Assembly (NCBI RefSeq): GCF_003951095.1
Contig: NZ_QXGL01000001.1
Span: 124,001 to 188,000 of the forward strand
Direction of reading: 5' to 3'
Source: Bifidobacterium goeldii
GTDB taxonomy: Bacteria > Actinomycetota > Actinomycetes > Actinomycetales > Bifidobacteriaceae
DNA: 64,000 bases
The notes below the pieces were generated by a model that saw only the letters and a list, made by a program, of their open reading frames with translations, was not told the origin of the DNA and searched no databases. Below are positions 1 through 9,170 of this stretch, piece by piece; positions within the stretch are counted from its first letter, which is position 1, and each line of letters opens with the position of its first letter. The translations under genes and the position numbers were made by a program.

Positions 1-192
1 CGAATCTGCGCGAGTTGCTTTGCCATTATTGGACAATCGAAGGTTTGCTGATCCTGAACTGCGCTAATTGCACATAACGGGCTATTGACTCTATTGATAA
101 GGGAACCGCCCAGAATGTAGGACAGTATGAACGCTGGGCAAGCTCGCTGACTTACAGTGACGCATGATCGACCACACACTTAAGGGAGGATC
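1..192 (+). other. Left-edge region upstream of trpCB
   Basis: No complete gene is visible. Frame 2 is open from the edge to a TAA at 65-67 and could be the last codons of an upstream gene, but it is too short to identify. The rest is leader for the trp genes. A strong ribosome-binding site (GGGAGGATC) precedes the ATG at 193. I looked for a Trp-rich leader peptide or T-box and saw neither. Confidence 0.3.
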
Positions 193-2280
193 ATGTCGGT
201 TTTGGACGAATTGGTAGCGGGCGCACTGGAAGATCAGCGTACCCGTGAAAGCATCGTATCGCTCGAAGATGTGCGGAAGGCTGCATTGGCAGCTCCGGCC
301 CCAATCGATGCGAAGCGATGGCTTAAGCGCGCAGATGGCATCCCGGTGATCGCCGAAATTAAGCGCGCTTCTCCGTCCAAAGGTCATTTGAGCGACATTC
401 CTGATCCGGCGGCGCTAGCTCGCGAATATGAGGCGGGCGGTGCAAGCGCTATTTCTGTGCTCACTGAGGGACGTCGTTTTCTTGGTTCGCTTGATGATCT
501 CGACAAGGTTCGCGCTGCAGTACATATTCCAGTATTGCGCAAGGATTTTATTGTTACTGATTATCAGATTTTTGAGGCACGCGCTCACGGTGCTGATCTA
601 GTGCTGCTGATTGTTGCTGCATTGGATGATGAAAAACTGAAGCATCTGCTTGATCTTGCACACGAGTTGAACATGACAGCGCTTGTAGAGACGCATACGC
701 GCGAAGAAATCGAACGCGCGATTGCCGCTGGCGCAAAGGTCATTGGCATCAATGCGCGCAATCTCAAAGATCTTAAAGTTGATGTCAATAAATACAACGA
801 ATTGGCTGCCAATCTGCCCGATGACGTAATTCGCGTTGCTGAATCTGGCGTGTTCGGCGCTGTTGAGGTCGAGGACTATGGTCGTGCTGGGGCCGATGCG
901 GTGCTGGTGGGAGAAGGCGTAGCTACGGCTGCCGATCATGAACTTGCAGTGGAACGACTAGTAAAGGCAGGAGCAAGAGTGAAAGCATCTGAAACCACTC
1001 CGTTAAGCGAACATCAGGGACCGTACTGGGGTCAGTTCGGCGGTCGTTATGTGCCCGAAGCGTTGATTACCGCGTTGGACGAGCTGGAACGCGTCTACGA
1101 TGAGGCCAAGGCAGATCCCGAATTCCACAAGGAGTTCATGACGCTGCAGCAGCGCTATGTCGGCCGCCCGTCTCCGTTGACCGAGGCGCCTCGTTTCGCG
1201 GAACTCGTTAAGGCTAAGACCGGTCTTGACGCGCGTATTTTCCTCAAGCGTGAGGATCTTAACCATACCGGTGCGCATAAGATCAATAACGCGCTTGGCC
1301 AGGCGCTGCTCGTCAAGCGCATGGGTAAGACGCGCGTGATCGCTGAGACTGGTGCTGGTCAGCACGGTGTGGCTACTGCTACCGTGTGCGCGATGCTCGG
1401 CCTCAAGTGCCGTATTTACATGGGTCAGATTGATGCTCGTCGTCAGGCGCTCAACGTCGCCCGTATGCGCATGCTCGGCGCAGAAGTCGTGGAGGTTACG
1501 CTCGGCGATCGTATCCTCAAGGACGCGATCAACGAGGCGCTGCGCGACTGGGTTACCAACGTCAAGGACACCCACTACCTGCTCGGTACAGTTGCTGGTC
1601 CTCACCCGTTCCCGGCGATGGTTCGCGACTTCCAGAAGATCATCGGCGAGGAAGCCAAGGAGCAGCTGCGCGATTGGTACGGTATTGATCATCCGGACGC
1701 GATCTGCGCGTGCGTCGGCGGCGGCTCGAACGCCATCGGCGTAATGAACGCATTCCTCGATGACGAGCGCGTGAACCTGTACGGCTACGAGGCCGGTGGC
1801 AACGGCCCTGAATCCGGCAAGCACGCGATTCGTTTCGCACCAGGCACTGGCCAGCTGGGCATGTTCCAGGGTGCTAAGAGCTACCTGCTGGAAACCGATG
1901 AAGGCCAGACGCTGGACACGTATTCGATCTCGGCGGGCCTCGACTACGCGTCCGTTGGCCCAGAGCACGCATGGCTCAAGGATATTGGCCGTGTGAACTA
2001 CAGCTGGGCTACCGATGAAGAAGCTATGAATGCGTTCCGCGATCTGAGCCAGACCGAAGGTATTATCCCGGCTATCGAAAGCTCGCACGCAGTTGCTGGC
2101 GCATACAAGGCCGCTGCTGATCTGAAGGCGAAGGGCTACGACAAGGCTGTGATGATCATCAACATTTCTGGTCGTGGCGACAAGGATATGGCCACCGCTG
2201 GCAAGTGGTTTGGTTATCTGACTGACGAGCAGGCAGCTGCACTTGACGTCACCGGCGCGCACGGCAATAACGTGGCCTGA
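193..2280 (+). CDS. trpCB: Bifunctional indole-3-glycerol-phosphate synthase / tryptophan synthase beta chain (TrpC-TrpB fusion)
   Basis: This 695-residue protein joins two consecutive enzymes of tryptophan synthesis. Residues 1 to about 263 are TrpC, which closes CdRP to indole-3-glycerol phosphate; the substrate motif [10 protein letters not shown] lies near residue 55. Residues from about 268 to the end are TrpB, which makes tryptophan from indole and serine with PLP. The PLP lysine lies in HTGAHKINN (Lys363), and a GGGSNAIG phosphate-binding loop follows. A short linker (residues 260-270) joins the two without a stop, so this is a true fusion and not an overlap. Start is the ATG after GGGAGG. 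TrpA follows 20 bp downstream, so substrate channelling with TrpA is expected. TrpE, TrpD and TrpF are not in the window. Confidence 0.95.
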   Translation: MSVLDELVAGALEDQRTRESIVSLEDVRKAALAAPAPIDAKRWLKRADGIPVIAEIKRASPSKGHLSDIPDPAALAREYEAGGASAISVLTEGRRFLGSLDDLDKVRAAVHIPVLRKDFIVTDYQIFEARAHGADLVLLIVAALDDEKLKHLLDLAHELNMTALVETHTREEIERAIAAGAKVIGINARNLKDLKVDVNKYNELAANLPDDVIRVAESGVFGAVEVEDYGRAGADAVLVGEGVATAADHELAVERLVKAGARVKASETTPLSEHQGPYWGQFGGRYVPEALITALDELERVYDEAKADPEFHKEFMTLQQRYVGRPSPLTEAPRFAELVKAKTGLDARIFLKREDLNHTGAHKINNALGQALLVKRMGKTRVIAETGAGQHGVATATVCAMLGLKCRIYMGQIDARRQALNVARMRMLGAEVVEVTLGDRILKDAINEALRDWVTNVKDTHYLLGTVAGPHPFPAMVRDFQKIIGEEAKEQLRDWYGIDHPDAICACVGGGSNAIGVMNAFLDDERVNLYGYEAGGNGPESGKHAIRFAPGTGQLGMFQGAKSYLLETDEGQTLDTYSISAGLDYASVGPEHAWLKDIGRVNYSWATDEEAMNAFRDLSQTEGIIPAIESSHAVAGAYKAAADLKAKGYDKAVMIINISGRGDKDMATAGKWFGYLTDEQAAALDVTGAHGNNVA

Positions 2281-2300
2281 GGATCGAGGAGAACGACATT

Positions 2301-3179
2301 ATGACGAACACTGCAAACACTACAACTACACCGTCCGGTCAGCCTCTCGGCATTAGCCACAAGCCCAGCCGTACCGAGGCGATGTTTGACGCGTTCAAAG
2401 CTGAAAACAAGCCGGCATTCATCGGCTACCTGCCGTACGGCTTCCCGAACCCGGATGTTTCGCTTGATGCATTGCGCACAATGGTCGAACACGGCGTTGA
2501 CGCGGTCGAAATTGGCCTGCCGTACTCCGACCCGGTGATGGACGGTCCGGTCATTCAGGCCGCTAGCCAGATCGCACTGAACAATGGCGAAAGCATTCAT
2601 GGCGTATTCAAGGCCGTTGAAACTGTGGCAAACGCTGGCGGTGTGCCGCTTATCATGAGCTACTGGAATCTTATCTACCATTACGGTGTTGAATGTTTCG
2701 CCCGCGATTTTGAGAACGCTGGTGGCGCAGGTCTCATCACCCCGGATTTGATCCCAGATGAGGCAGGGGAGTGGATTGAAGCTTCCGACCGCCATGGCCT
2801 TGACCGCATTTTCCTGGTGTCGCCAGATTCGGCTGATGAGCGTCTCGAAGTAGTTTCTCGTAACGCTCGTGGCTTCGTATACGCTGCTGCTCGCATGGGC
2901 GTGACTGGCGAACGTGCTTCCATCGACGCATCCCCAGAGACGCTCGTTGCACGTACTCGCAAAGCTGGCGCGAAGAACGTGTGCGTTGGCATTGGCGTGT
3001 CTACTCCTGAGCAGGGCGCAAAGGTTGGTGCGTACGCCGACGGTGTCATCGTGGGCTCTGCACTCGTGCACACGTTGCTTAACGATGATGATCGGACTGC
3101 AAAGGAACCAGCTGCAGGTTTGAAAGATCTTGCAGCTAAGGCCGAGTCGCTCGCTGAGGGCATCCACAACGCGCGTTAG
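2301..3179 (+). CDS. trpA: Tryptophan synthase alpha chain
   Basis: TrpA cleaves indole-3-glycerol phosphate to indole and glyceraldehyde-3-phosphate and passes indole to TrpB. The 292-residue TIM barrel shows the family landmarks: FIGYLPYGFPN near the N-terminus, VEIGLPYSDPVMDGP carrying the two catalytic acids, and the phosphate-binding loop GIGVSTPEQ with DGVIVGSA. It has a longer N-terminal tail (about 25 residues rich in Thr/Asn) than enterobacterial TrpA. A GAGGAGAAC ribosome-binding site precedes the ATG. It sits directly behind trpCB and is almost certainly co-transcribed. Confidence 0.95.
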   Translation: MTNTANTTTTPSGQPLGISHKPSRTEAMFDAFKAENKPAFIGYLPYGFPNPDVSLDALRTMVEHGVDAVEIGLPYSDPVMDGPVIQAASQIALNNGESIHGVFKAVETVANAGGVPLIMSYWNLIYHYGVECFARDFENAGGAGLITPDLIPDEAGEWIEASDRHGLDRIFLVSPDSADERLEVVSRNARGFVYAAARMGVTGERASIDASPETLVARTRKAGAKNVCVGIGVSTPEQGAKVGAYADGVIVGSALVHTLLNDDDRTAKEPAAGLKDLAAKAESLAEGIHNAR

Positions 3180-3188
3180 CATTTGGGT

Positions 3189-4121
3189 ATGAATCTGGCT
3201 TATATTCCATCTCCGACCTTTTCGAAGTTCACCATCGGCCCAGTGACGATTCACATGTATGCGATCTGTATTTTGATCGGCATCGTGTTCGCTGTGTGGA
3301 TCCTCACTGTCCGATGGAAGCGCTTCGGTGGCACGTTCGACCAGATACTGGACACGACGCTTGTTGCGGTACCGTCCGGTCTGGTCGGTGCCCGCCTATA
3401 CCACTGCATTACTACGCCAAGTGCATATTTCCCGCCTACCGGTAACCTTCTCAACATCGTAAAAGTGTGGGAAGGCGGTATGGCTATTTTCGGTGGCATT
3501 TCGGTGGGTGCCCTGGCCGCATTCTTGTGGTGCCGCCATAAGCACTATCCGTTTGCGCTTTTGGCTGATTGCATTGCTCCAGCACTCATGGTTGCTCAAG
3601 CCATTGGTCGACTCGGCAACTGGTTTAACCAGGAGCTGTACGGCAAGCCAACCACGCTGCCTTGGGGCCTCAAGCTCAACGACGCTGATGCAATTGGTAA
3701 GACGGAGATCTGCTACAACGGTCAGCCTTGCCCAACTGGCACGCTGTTCCATCCGACATTCTTGTACGAGATGATCTGGAACCTGATCGGTGCTGCAATT
3801 ATCGTGTGGCTAGGCCGCAAGTTGATTGACGTACTGAAAACCGGTCAGCAGTTCGCAATGTACATGATGTGGTATGGATTAGGTCGTACGTGGATTGAGA
3901 GTATCCGAATCAACTATTCGACGATTATTCTGGGCCTTCGCATCAATGTGTGGACAGCAATTATCGTGTTTATTCTCGGATGCGTGTTGTTCGTTGTACT
4001 GTGGCGCGTTGGTGCCAATACGCGTGATCTCAGTAATCGGTTGACTGCAGTTACCGCCGATGAGCTTGAACGTCAGCGGATTGCTGAAGAGCAAGCCAAC
4101 GATAAGAAAGCACGTCACTAA
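3189..4121 (+). CDS. lgt: Prolipoprotein diacylglyceryl transferase
   Basis: Lgt transfers diacylglycerol from phosphatidylglycerol to the lipobox cysteine of prolipoproteins at the membrane. The 310-residue protein is polytopic, with about seven hydrophobic segments. It carries the Lgt signature RLGNWFNQELYG, the preceding GGMAIFGG segment, HPTFLYE, and RTWIESIRIN near the last helices. A polar tail with many Glu, Arg and Lys ends the protein. An in-frame TTG at 3183 lies two codons earlier, but ATG 3189 is the more natural start; neither has a clear ribosome site, which suggests translational coupling to trpA (9 bp away). The trpA-lgt order is also that of mycobacteria. Confidence 0.95.
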   Translation: MNLAYIPSPTFSKFTIGPVTIHMYAICILIGIVFAVWILTVRWKRFGGTFDQILDTTLVAVPSGLVGARLYHCITTPSAYFPPTGNLLNIVKVWEGGMAIFGGISVGALAAFLWCRHKHYPFALLADCIAPALMVAQAIGRLGNWFNQELYGKPTTLPWGLKLNDADAIGKTEICYNGQPCPTGTLFHPTFLYEMIWNLIGAAIIVWLGRKLIDVLKTGQQFAMYMMWYGLGRTWIESIRINYSTIILGLRINVWTAIIVFILGCVLFVVLWRVGANTRDLSNRLTAVTADELERQRIAEEQANDKKARH

Positions 4122-4140
4122 TCCACGTCGTGGACCAAAT

Positions 4141-4166
4141 ATAGATTGCGGTGCTGCGCAATCTAT
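4141..4166. terminator. Perfect hairpin after lgt
   Basis: Two perfect 10-base arms (ATAGATTGCG and its complement) surround a 6-base loop just after lgt. There is no T-run, so it may be a processing hairpin or a weak terminator. Confidence 0.45.
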
Positions 4167-4193
4167 CACTGATAATTCACCCATCGTTCGCTT

Positions 4194-4227
4194 GGCGACG
4201 CTCCGGTAGTTGGAATGAAGCGTCGCC
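4194..4227. terminator. GC-rich hairpin upstream of rpe
   Basis: GGCGACGCT and AGCGTCGCC pair around a 16-base loop, about 30 bp before the rpe start. It may end the trp-lgt transcript or lie in the rpe leader. No T-tract follows. Confidence 0.4.
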
Positions 4228-4257
4228 TCGTCGTTCAGCCACCATAGAATGAGACCC

Positions 4258-4929
4258 ATGACCAAGCATATCGATATCGCTCCTAGCATTCTGTCCGCCG
4301 ATTTTTGCAACCTTGAGCGCGATCTCAAGGCTATTGCTAATGCTGACCTCGTTCACGTCGACGTGATGGATCACCATTTTGTTCCGAACCTGACTCTTGG
4401 CGAGCCAATTGTGGGCCGTATTTGCCAGGTCACCGATCTTCCGGTTGACGTGCATCTGATGATCGAAGACCCAGACCGTTGGGCTCCTGAATATGCCAAG
4501 CTCGGTGCTGCTTCTGTCTCATTCCACATGGGTGCGACTCACGCTCCGGTTCGTTTGGCTCGTCAGCTGCGCGATATGGGCTGCAAGGCTTGCTTTGCTG
4601 TACGCCCCGCAGAACCGGTTGAACCGATCTTCGACATCCTTGATGAGTTTGACATGGTGCTTATTATGACCGTTGAGCCAGGCTTCGGCGGCCAGAAGTT
4701 CCTTGACAACCAGATGGCCAAGGTTCGTCGTCTGCGCGATGAGATCACTCGTCGCGGCCTGACCACCAAGATTCAGGTTGATGGTGGTGTCAGCCCGAAG
4801 ACTGCGCACATCGTTGCCGAAGCTGGCGCTGATGTGCTGGTGGCTGGTTCGGCCGTGTATGGTGCTGACAGCCCTGCTCAGGCTATCGACGAGATTCGCG
4901 AGAAGGCTGAAGCCGCATACCGCGACTGA
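4258..4929 (+). CDS. rpe: Ribulose-phosphate 3-epimerase
   Basis: Rpe interconverts ribulose-5-phosphate and xylulose-5-phosphate. In bifidobacteria this feeds xylulose-5-phosphate to phosphoketolase, the centre of the bifid shunt. The 223-residue TIM barrel opens with IAPSILSADFCNL, then shows VDVMDHHFVPNLTLG with metal-binding His and Asp, HLMI, the VEPGFGGQKF loop, and QVDGGVSPKT. Another ATG in the same frame at 4249 would add three residues; 4258 fits family N-termini better. It has its own hairpin-bounded position between lgt and hisE. Confidence 0.95.
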   Translation: MTKHIDIAPSILSADFCNLERDLKAIANADLVHVDVMDHHFVPNLTLGEPIVGRICQVTDLPVDVHLMIEDPDRWAPEYAKLGAASVSFHMGATHAPVRLARQLRDMGCKACFAVRPAEPVEPIFDILDEFDMVLIMTVEPGFGGQKFLDNQMAKVRRLRDEITRRGLTTKIQVDGGVSPKTAHIVAEAGADVLVAGSAVYGADSPAQAIDEIREKAEAAYRD

Positions 4930-4959
4930 TGAGCGGTAAGCGACGACGATACTAACAAC

Positions 4960-4991
4960 GCCGGTCGCGGCAGTATCATTGTGCGACCGGC
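4960..4991. terminator. Hairpin between rpe and hisE
   Basis: GCCGGTCGC and GCGACCGGC form a 9-bp stem with a 14-base loop, 31 bp after the rpe stop. There is no T-run. It lies in the hisE leader. Confidence 0.4.
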
Positions 4992-5015
4992 ATACGTGTG
5001 AAGGATAAGCACAAC

Positions 5016-5279
5016 ATGAAAACCTTTGAATCCTTGTTTGCTGAATTGAGCGAGAAAGCTGCGACTCAGCAGGCTGGCTCCTTGACCGTTGATGAACTTG
5101 CCAAGGGCACGCATTTCATCGGCAAGAAGATTGTGGAAGAAGCAGGCGAAACTTGGATTGCTGCCGAATACGAAGGCGCTGATCGCACTGCTGAGGAAAT
5201 GAGCCAGCTGATCTATCACCTGCAAGTGATGATGATCAACAAGGGCCTCACTCTCGAAGACGTGTACAAGCACCTGTGA
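5016..5279 (+). CDS. hisE: Phosphoribosyl-ATP pyrophosphatase
   Basis: HisE hydrolyses phosphoribosyl-ATP to phosphoribosyl-AMP, the second step of histidine synthesis. The 87-residue protein has the MazG-like helical fold signature [12 protein letters not shown] with its acidic metal ligands, and ends [13 protein letters not shown] 5016 is chosen because AAGGAT lies at proper spacing; the upstream in-frame GTG at 4998 has no such site. It stands alone from hisI here and pairs with hisG, as in mycobacteria. Confidence 0.93.
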   Translation: MKTFESLFAELSEKAATQQAGSLTVDELAKGTHFIGKKIVEEAGETWIAAEYEGADRTAEEMSQLIYHLQVMMINKGLTLEDVYKHL

Positions 5280-5286
5280 CCTGTTG

Positions 5287-5327
5287 GTGGCTTGAGCTAT
5301 GGATTTGGGGGCTATAGCTCGAGCCAC
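5287..5327. terminator. Hairpin between hisE and hisG
   Basis: Arms of 14 bases (GTGGCTTGAGCTAT and its complement, one mismatch) enclose a 13-base loop just after hisE. No T-run follows, so it may tune hisG expression and not fully terminate. Confidence 0.45.
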
Positions 5328-5391
5328 GCAGAAATCCAACTGAACCATATAAGAACCGTAGAACCGTCCCCGGAACGTTGAGGAGATACCA

Positions 5392-6243
5392 ATGCTGAGA
5401 ATTGCTGTGCCGAATAAGGGCATGCTGTCAGAACCTGCGTGGAATATGCTGTCCGAGGCGGGCTACCGTCTGCGTTCAAATCCACGCCAGCTGGTGGTTC
5501 AGGATCCAGACAACGAAGTGGAGCTGTTCTATCTTCGCCCGCTGGATATTGCGGTGTACGTTGGCCGCGGAACGATCGACGTTGGTATTACCGGCCATGA
5601 TCTGCTGCTCAATTCTGGTACTGAAGCGAAGGAACACATGCAGCTTGGCTTCGGTGCCTCAACATTCCGTTTTGCTGCGCCGAATGAGTCTGACCTCAAC
5701 ACATTGGAAGATATTCAAGGCAAGCGCGTAGCGACCTCGTTTGACAAGCTTGTTCACGATTATCTCGTAGAACACGGTATCGAAGCTGAGACCATTCACC
5801 TTGATGGCGCAGTCGAATCCTCGGTGCAGCTCGGTGTCGCTGATCTTATCGCCGACGTTGTTTCTACTGGTACTACGCTTCGCAATGCGGGGCTTCGTAT
5901 CTTTGCCGATCCAATTATGCATTCTGAAGCGGTACTCATCCGTTCACCTCGACTCGAGCCGAATGACGATCGTCTTACGGTGCTCAGCCGTCGTCTGCAA
6001 GGTGTGCTTACTGCGCAGCGCTATGTTCTTATGGATTACGATATTCCAGTGAACAAGGTTGCTGCAGCTGTTGCAGTGACTCCTGGCTTCGAAAGCCCGA
6101 CAATTTCTCCGCTGCATGATAAGCAATGGAACGCAGTGCGTGTTATGGTTCCCAAAGCCAAGGTGAACCAGCTGATGGATCAGTTGTATGAAGTCGGCGC
6201 CCGAGGCATTATCGTAACTGCACTGCAAGCCTCGCGCATATAG
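5392..6243 (+). CDS. hisG: ATP phosphoribosyltransferase, long form
   Basis: HisG commits ATP and PRPP to histidine synthesis. The protein is 283 residues, the long type with a C-terminal ACT-like domain that binds histidine, so it should be feedback-inhibited without HisZ. It starts [15 protein letters not shown], has [17 protein letters not shown] in the catalytic lobes, and [14 protein letters not shown] as the PRPP loop. The regulatory domain spans roughly residues 205-283. GAGGAGATACC precedes the ATG. Confidence 0.95.
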   Translation: MLRIAVPNKGMLSEPAWNMLSEAGYRLRSNPRQLVVQDPDNEVELFYLRPLDIAVYVGRGTIDVGITGHDLLLNSGTEAKEHMQLGFGASTFRFAAPNESDLNTLEDIQGKRVATSFDKLVHDYLVEHGIEAETIHLDGAVESSVQLGVADLIADVVSTGTTLRNAGLRIFADPIMHSEAVLIRSPRLEPNDDRLTVLSRRLQGVLTAQRYVLMDYDIPVNKVAAAVAVTPGFESPTISPLHDKQWNAVRVMVPKAKVNQLMDQLYEVGARGIIVTALQASRI

Positions 6244-6287
6244 TTGTACGTTTTACATATGTAGACAGTCCTGTAGTCTTGTATTTG

Positions 6288-6935
6288 ATGAGCATTCAAA
6301 AGTCCACCCAGAAGTACCGAAACCGGATTAAAGAGCGGTTCTCGCAGAAGTACAGTCCCGAACCACGGGATATTTATTTCACTGTTCCCAACCTGATCAG
6401 TGTGCTGCGTATCGCTTCGATTCCGGTCATAACATGGCTGGTTGCACGTCATCAGATGGTGCCAGCGTTAATTGTGCTCGCTGTATCGTCGATCACTGAC
6501 AGTCTTGATGGCATTATTGCGCGTGCTTGTAATCAAGTAAGTAAAATCGGTCAGCTCCTTGACCCAATTGCTGACCGATTGTTGATTATCTGTAGCGTGC
6601 TTGCCTTGGGATTAGCTGGCATCATACCTTGGTGGATGATTATCATCATCGCGGCCCGTGATGTGTGGATGCTCTTGCTGGTTATTCTGCTTGCTCAATA
6701 CGACTACGGTCCGCTGCCAGTGCATTTCGTTGGCAAAGCTGGCACGTTTATGCTGATGGTTTCCATCGTGGCACTGATCTTTTGCGATATTTGGACAAAC
6801 CCACTTGTTGACCTGCTTCATCTTGCAGCAATGGCAGCTGGCGTTTGGGGCGTTGGCTTGTACTGGGTGGCTGGCTACATCTACAGCAAGCAAGGTCTTG
6901 GTCTGCTCATCAAGGAGAAGCGGAGCCATGAGTGA
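6288..6935 (+). CDS. CDP-alcohol phosphatidyltransferase family protein (PgsA-like)
   Basis: This family swaps CMP on CDP-diacylglycerol for a small alcohol; phosphatidylglycerophosphate synthase is the likely activity. The full signature DG-x2-AR-x8-G-x3-D-x3-D is present, from SLDGIIARAC to GQLLDPIADR (residues about 75-100). About five membrane spans follow. ATG 6288 is chosen over the TTG codon at 6279. The reading frame overlaps the next gene by 8 bp. The same order, this enzyme followed by DUF881, DUF1290 and DUF881, is found around mycobacterial pgsA2. The exact alcohol acceptor cannot be told from sequence. Confidence 0.88.
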   Translation: MSIQKSTQKYRNRIKERFSQKYSPEPRDIYFTVPNLISVLRIASIPVITWLVARHQMVPALIVLAVSSITDSLDGIIARACNQVSKIGQLLDPIADRLLIICSVLALGLAGIIPWWMIIIIAARDVWMLLLVILLAQYDYGPLPVHFVGKAGTFMLMVSIVALIFCDIWTNPLVDLLHLAAMAAGVWGVGLYWVAGYIYSKQGLGLLIKEKRSHE

Positions 6936-7905
6936 GCCGATGACGCCGCTGTCGTTCCCTGTTCCGCCGGACCGTACGCCTGTTAAACGGCGTGCAGTAT
7001 TCTCCGCTTCTGTTGCACAAGCGGATTCGCGTCATGCGGAAAGCCCATCTGTGGGCGGGGGGACGACGCGGCGTCGTCGCAAACTACCTGACGATTCGCT
7101 CAAGCTTATTGACGATCTAACAAATCGCCCGATGGATCCAATGTTTTCGGATTCCCGATTGGGTACTCGCCAACGCGGCCGTTCTGTGTGGTCTATATGG
7201 GCAACGCGCGTTATTGTGTTCATTATTTGCGTGGGCGTGGGCTTTTACGGATGCTTGTTCATTCAAAGCTTGCATTCTGACCCGCGTAAGATTGTGCGGC
7301 AGAGTTTGGCCAGTGAGCTGCGGGAGACGAAAGCGCAAGCAGAAAGTATTACTCAAGACGTCACCTCTCTACGCGCGCAAATTGATGCAGAATCGAAGAA
7401 ACTTGGTGCTACGACTGACAATCCGACGCTCATTACTGATGAAATGACTAATGGTGCGTTAGCGGTTGAAGGTGAAGGAATTACGCTCACTATCGCGGAC
7501 CCGATCGCTGCTAATGGCGACAGTGCTGGCTCGTCTGCGCGCGAGAATTCATCGTCACAAATTCGTGTGGTAACTGACGCTGATTTGCGATTGCTGGTGC
7601 GACTGCTATGGCAGTCAGGCGCTGAAGCAATTGCTATCAATGGTAATCGCCTTGGTGTGCAGACTTCTGTACGTAAAGCAGGATCGAATATTTTGGTGGG
7701 CGTTACTCCCGTTACTAGCCCATACACGATTGAAGCGATCGGTAATAGTACGCAGCTTGCACAATCGGTAAGCAAACAAACGCAAAAGTCACTGTATGAT
7801 TCCTTCGCGCAAGCGGGTATTTATCCGCAAGTAAGCGAGACCAAGTCGATTACACTGGAAGCTGCAGCATCCGGCGATTTGACGTATGCGAAAGGACTCG
7901 AGTAG
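6928..7905 (+). CDS. DUF881 family membrane-anchored protein (first copy)
   Basis: The 325-residue protein begins with about 90 polar, Arg-rich cytoplasmic residues. One membrane helix (about residues 92-112, VIVFIICVGVGFYG) follows, then a coiled-coil stretch and the extracytoplasmic DUF881 domain. That domain carries the family-like DLRLLVRLLWQSGAEAIAINGNR and a C-terminal KSITL strand. ATG 6928 follows AAGGAGAAG and overlaps the previous gene by 8 bp. The function of DUF881 is not established; the family often flanks division or cell-wall genes. It is translationally coupled to its neighbours. Confidence 0.85.
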   Translation: MSEPMTPLSFPVPPDRTPVKRRAVFSASVAQADSRHAESPSVGGGTTRRRRKLPDDSLKLIDDLTNRPMDPMFSDSRLGTRQRGRSVWSIWATRVIVFIICVGVGFYGCLFIQSLHSDPRKIVRQSLASELRETKAQAESITQDVTSLRAQIDAESKKLGATTDNPTLITDEMTNGALAVEGEGITLTIADPIAANGDSAGSSARENSSSQIRVVTDADLRLLVRLLWQSGAEAIAINGNRLGVQTSVRKAGSNILVGVTPVTSPYTIEAIGNSTQLAQSVSKQTQKSLYDSFAQAGIYPQVSETKSITLEAAASGDLTYAKGLE

Positions 7906-8238
7906 ATGGCAGCGGTACTGGGACTCATTATCGGCGTTGTAGTCGGCCTGTTTGTGAAGCCGGATATTCCTATCCTGTTGCAACCATATTTGCCGATCAT
8001 GGTGGTAGCCGCGCTCGACGCGCTATTGGGTGCTGCGCGTGCTTATTTTGAACGTAGCTTTTCCGATAAAGTGTTTGTGATCTCGTTTATTTCTAATGTC
8101 GTTACAGCGACACTGTTGGTGCTTCTTGGTAATCAGCTTGGCGTTGGCTCGCAGTTGCAAACGGCTGTTATCGTTGTGCTCGGCATCCGTATCTTCTCGA
8201 ATGTGTCAGCTATTCGACGCTTCATCTTTAGGGGCTGA
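7906..8238 (+). CDS. Small basic protein, DUF1290 (Sbp) family
   Basis: A 110-residue integral membrane protein with three hydrophobic segments. The family pattern is plain: GLFVKPDIPILLQPYLPI, then the LDALLGAARAYFE motif, and a C-terminal RIFSNVSAIRRFIF. The start codon directly follows the previous stop, with AAAGGACTCGAG as ribosome site. It sits between two DUF881 genes, the arrangement usual in Actinobacteria and seen in some Firmicutes near division genes. Its biochemical role is unknown. Confidence 0.88.
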   Translation: MAAVLGLIIGVVVGLFVKPDIPILLQPYLPIMVVAALDALLGAARAYFERSFSDKVFVISFISNVVTATLLVLLGNQLGVGSQLQTAVIVVLGIRIFSNVSAIRRFIFRG

Positions 8239-8244
8239 TGCGCT

Positions 8245-9066
8245 ATGACGAGACGCAGGCATTCGCCAGATGTGTTGACGCAGCTGCACACACAGCAGGC
8301 ACAGGATCGTGAAAACGACAGTCTTCAGACTGGGTCTTTTCCAGTAGTACGCAAAAAACCAAAACGCCTGTTCGACGGCCGAACAGTGCAAATGCGCCTA
8401 GTAACCAGTGTGCTGATTTTGGTTATGTGCGCATTGCTGGGTTTTGGCTATATGATTCAGCTCAACAATACGAATGCTACGTATGAGACGTTGAGCGAGG
8501 ATGAATTAACGCGTCTGATCAGTGAAACTGGTACGCAAGTGCAGAACCTTGAGCAGCGTAAAGCAGAACTGACCAGTCAGCTTGAATCCATTAAAGCTGC
8601 AGCGAATAAAACCCAAGAAGCGGAAAAAATCGCCAAGCAGAACGAAGAAACGAGCGGTATTCTTGCGGGGCGCCTGCCAGCTTCTGGTAAAGGTGTTTCT
8701 ATTACCATTACACAAGGGTCAAAGACCGCGGTCGACGCAGCTACAATGTTTAAGCTCATTGAAGAATTGCGTAACGCTGGCGCTGAAGTAATGGCTATCA
8801 ATGATGTGCGAGTGGTCACCTCAACGTATATTGCTGACACTTCAGAAGGATTGGAATGCGATGGTATAACGTTGAGCACGCCATACCATGTGCTTGCTAT
8901 CGGAGACCCGCAAAATTTGCAGAACGCGGTTAATATCGCTGGTGGCGTTGGTTCAAGCTTAAAAGTCAAATATGGTGCGCGCGTGACGGTCACGACGTCC
9001 GACTCAATTACTATTGAGCAGACGCGTACACCCGTCGAATATCAGTATGCAAAAACAGTGCAATGA
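8245..9066 (+). CDS. DUF881 family membrane-anchored protein (second copy)
   Basis: The 273-residue protein repeats the architecture of the first copy. A cytoplasmic tail of about 45 residues precedes one membrane helix (VLILVMCALLGFGYMIQL). A coiled coil with Glu, Gln and Lys (residues about 85-135) and the DUF881 fold follow, including LIEELRNAGAEVMAINDVRV and DSITIEQ. AGGGGCTGATGC precedes its ATG inside the end of the DUF1290 gene. The two DUF881 proteins may form a hetero-oligomer with the small basic protein; that is inference from conserved adjacency. Confidence 0.85.
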   Translation: MTRRRHSPDVLTQLHTQQAQDRENDSLQTGSFPVVRKKPKRLFDGRTVQMRLVTSVLILVMCALLGFGYMIQLNNTNATYETLSEDELTRLISETGTQVQNLEQRKAELTSQLESIKAAANKTQEAEKIAKQNEETSGILAGRLPASGKGVSITITQGSKTAVDAATMFKLIEELRNAGAEVMAINDVRVVTSTYIADTSEGLECDGITLSTPYHVLAIGDPQNLQNAVNIAGGVGSSLKVKYGARVTVTTSDSITIEQTRTPVEYQYAKTVQ

Positions 9067-9170
9067 TGGGCCTGCGCTTGGCGAGTACTGCCGTGTCTAC
9101 ATTGCTTTCCCAGCGGTGATATCTCGCTCAACGCGTGCCGATTGCACGAAATCAAGGAAAAACCTATAGA

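Noticed and set aside
1..192. Trp leader peptide or T-box before trpCB
   Set aside because: No Trp-rich short ORF and no T-box core sequence was seen.
1003..2262. A 419-codon open frame on the minus strand
   Set aside because: It lies wholly antisense to the TrpB part of a clear gene; its composition reflects the codon bias of the sense strand, and no family motif is seen.
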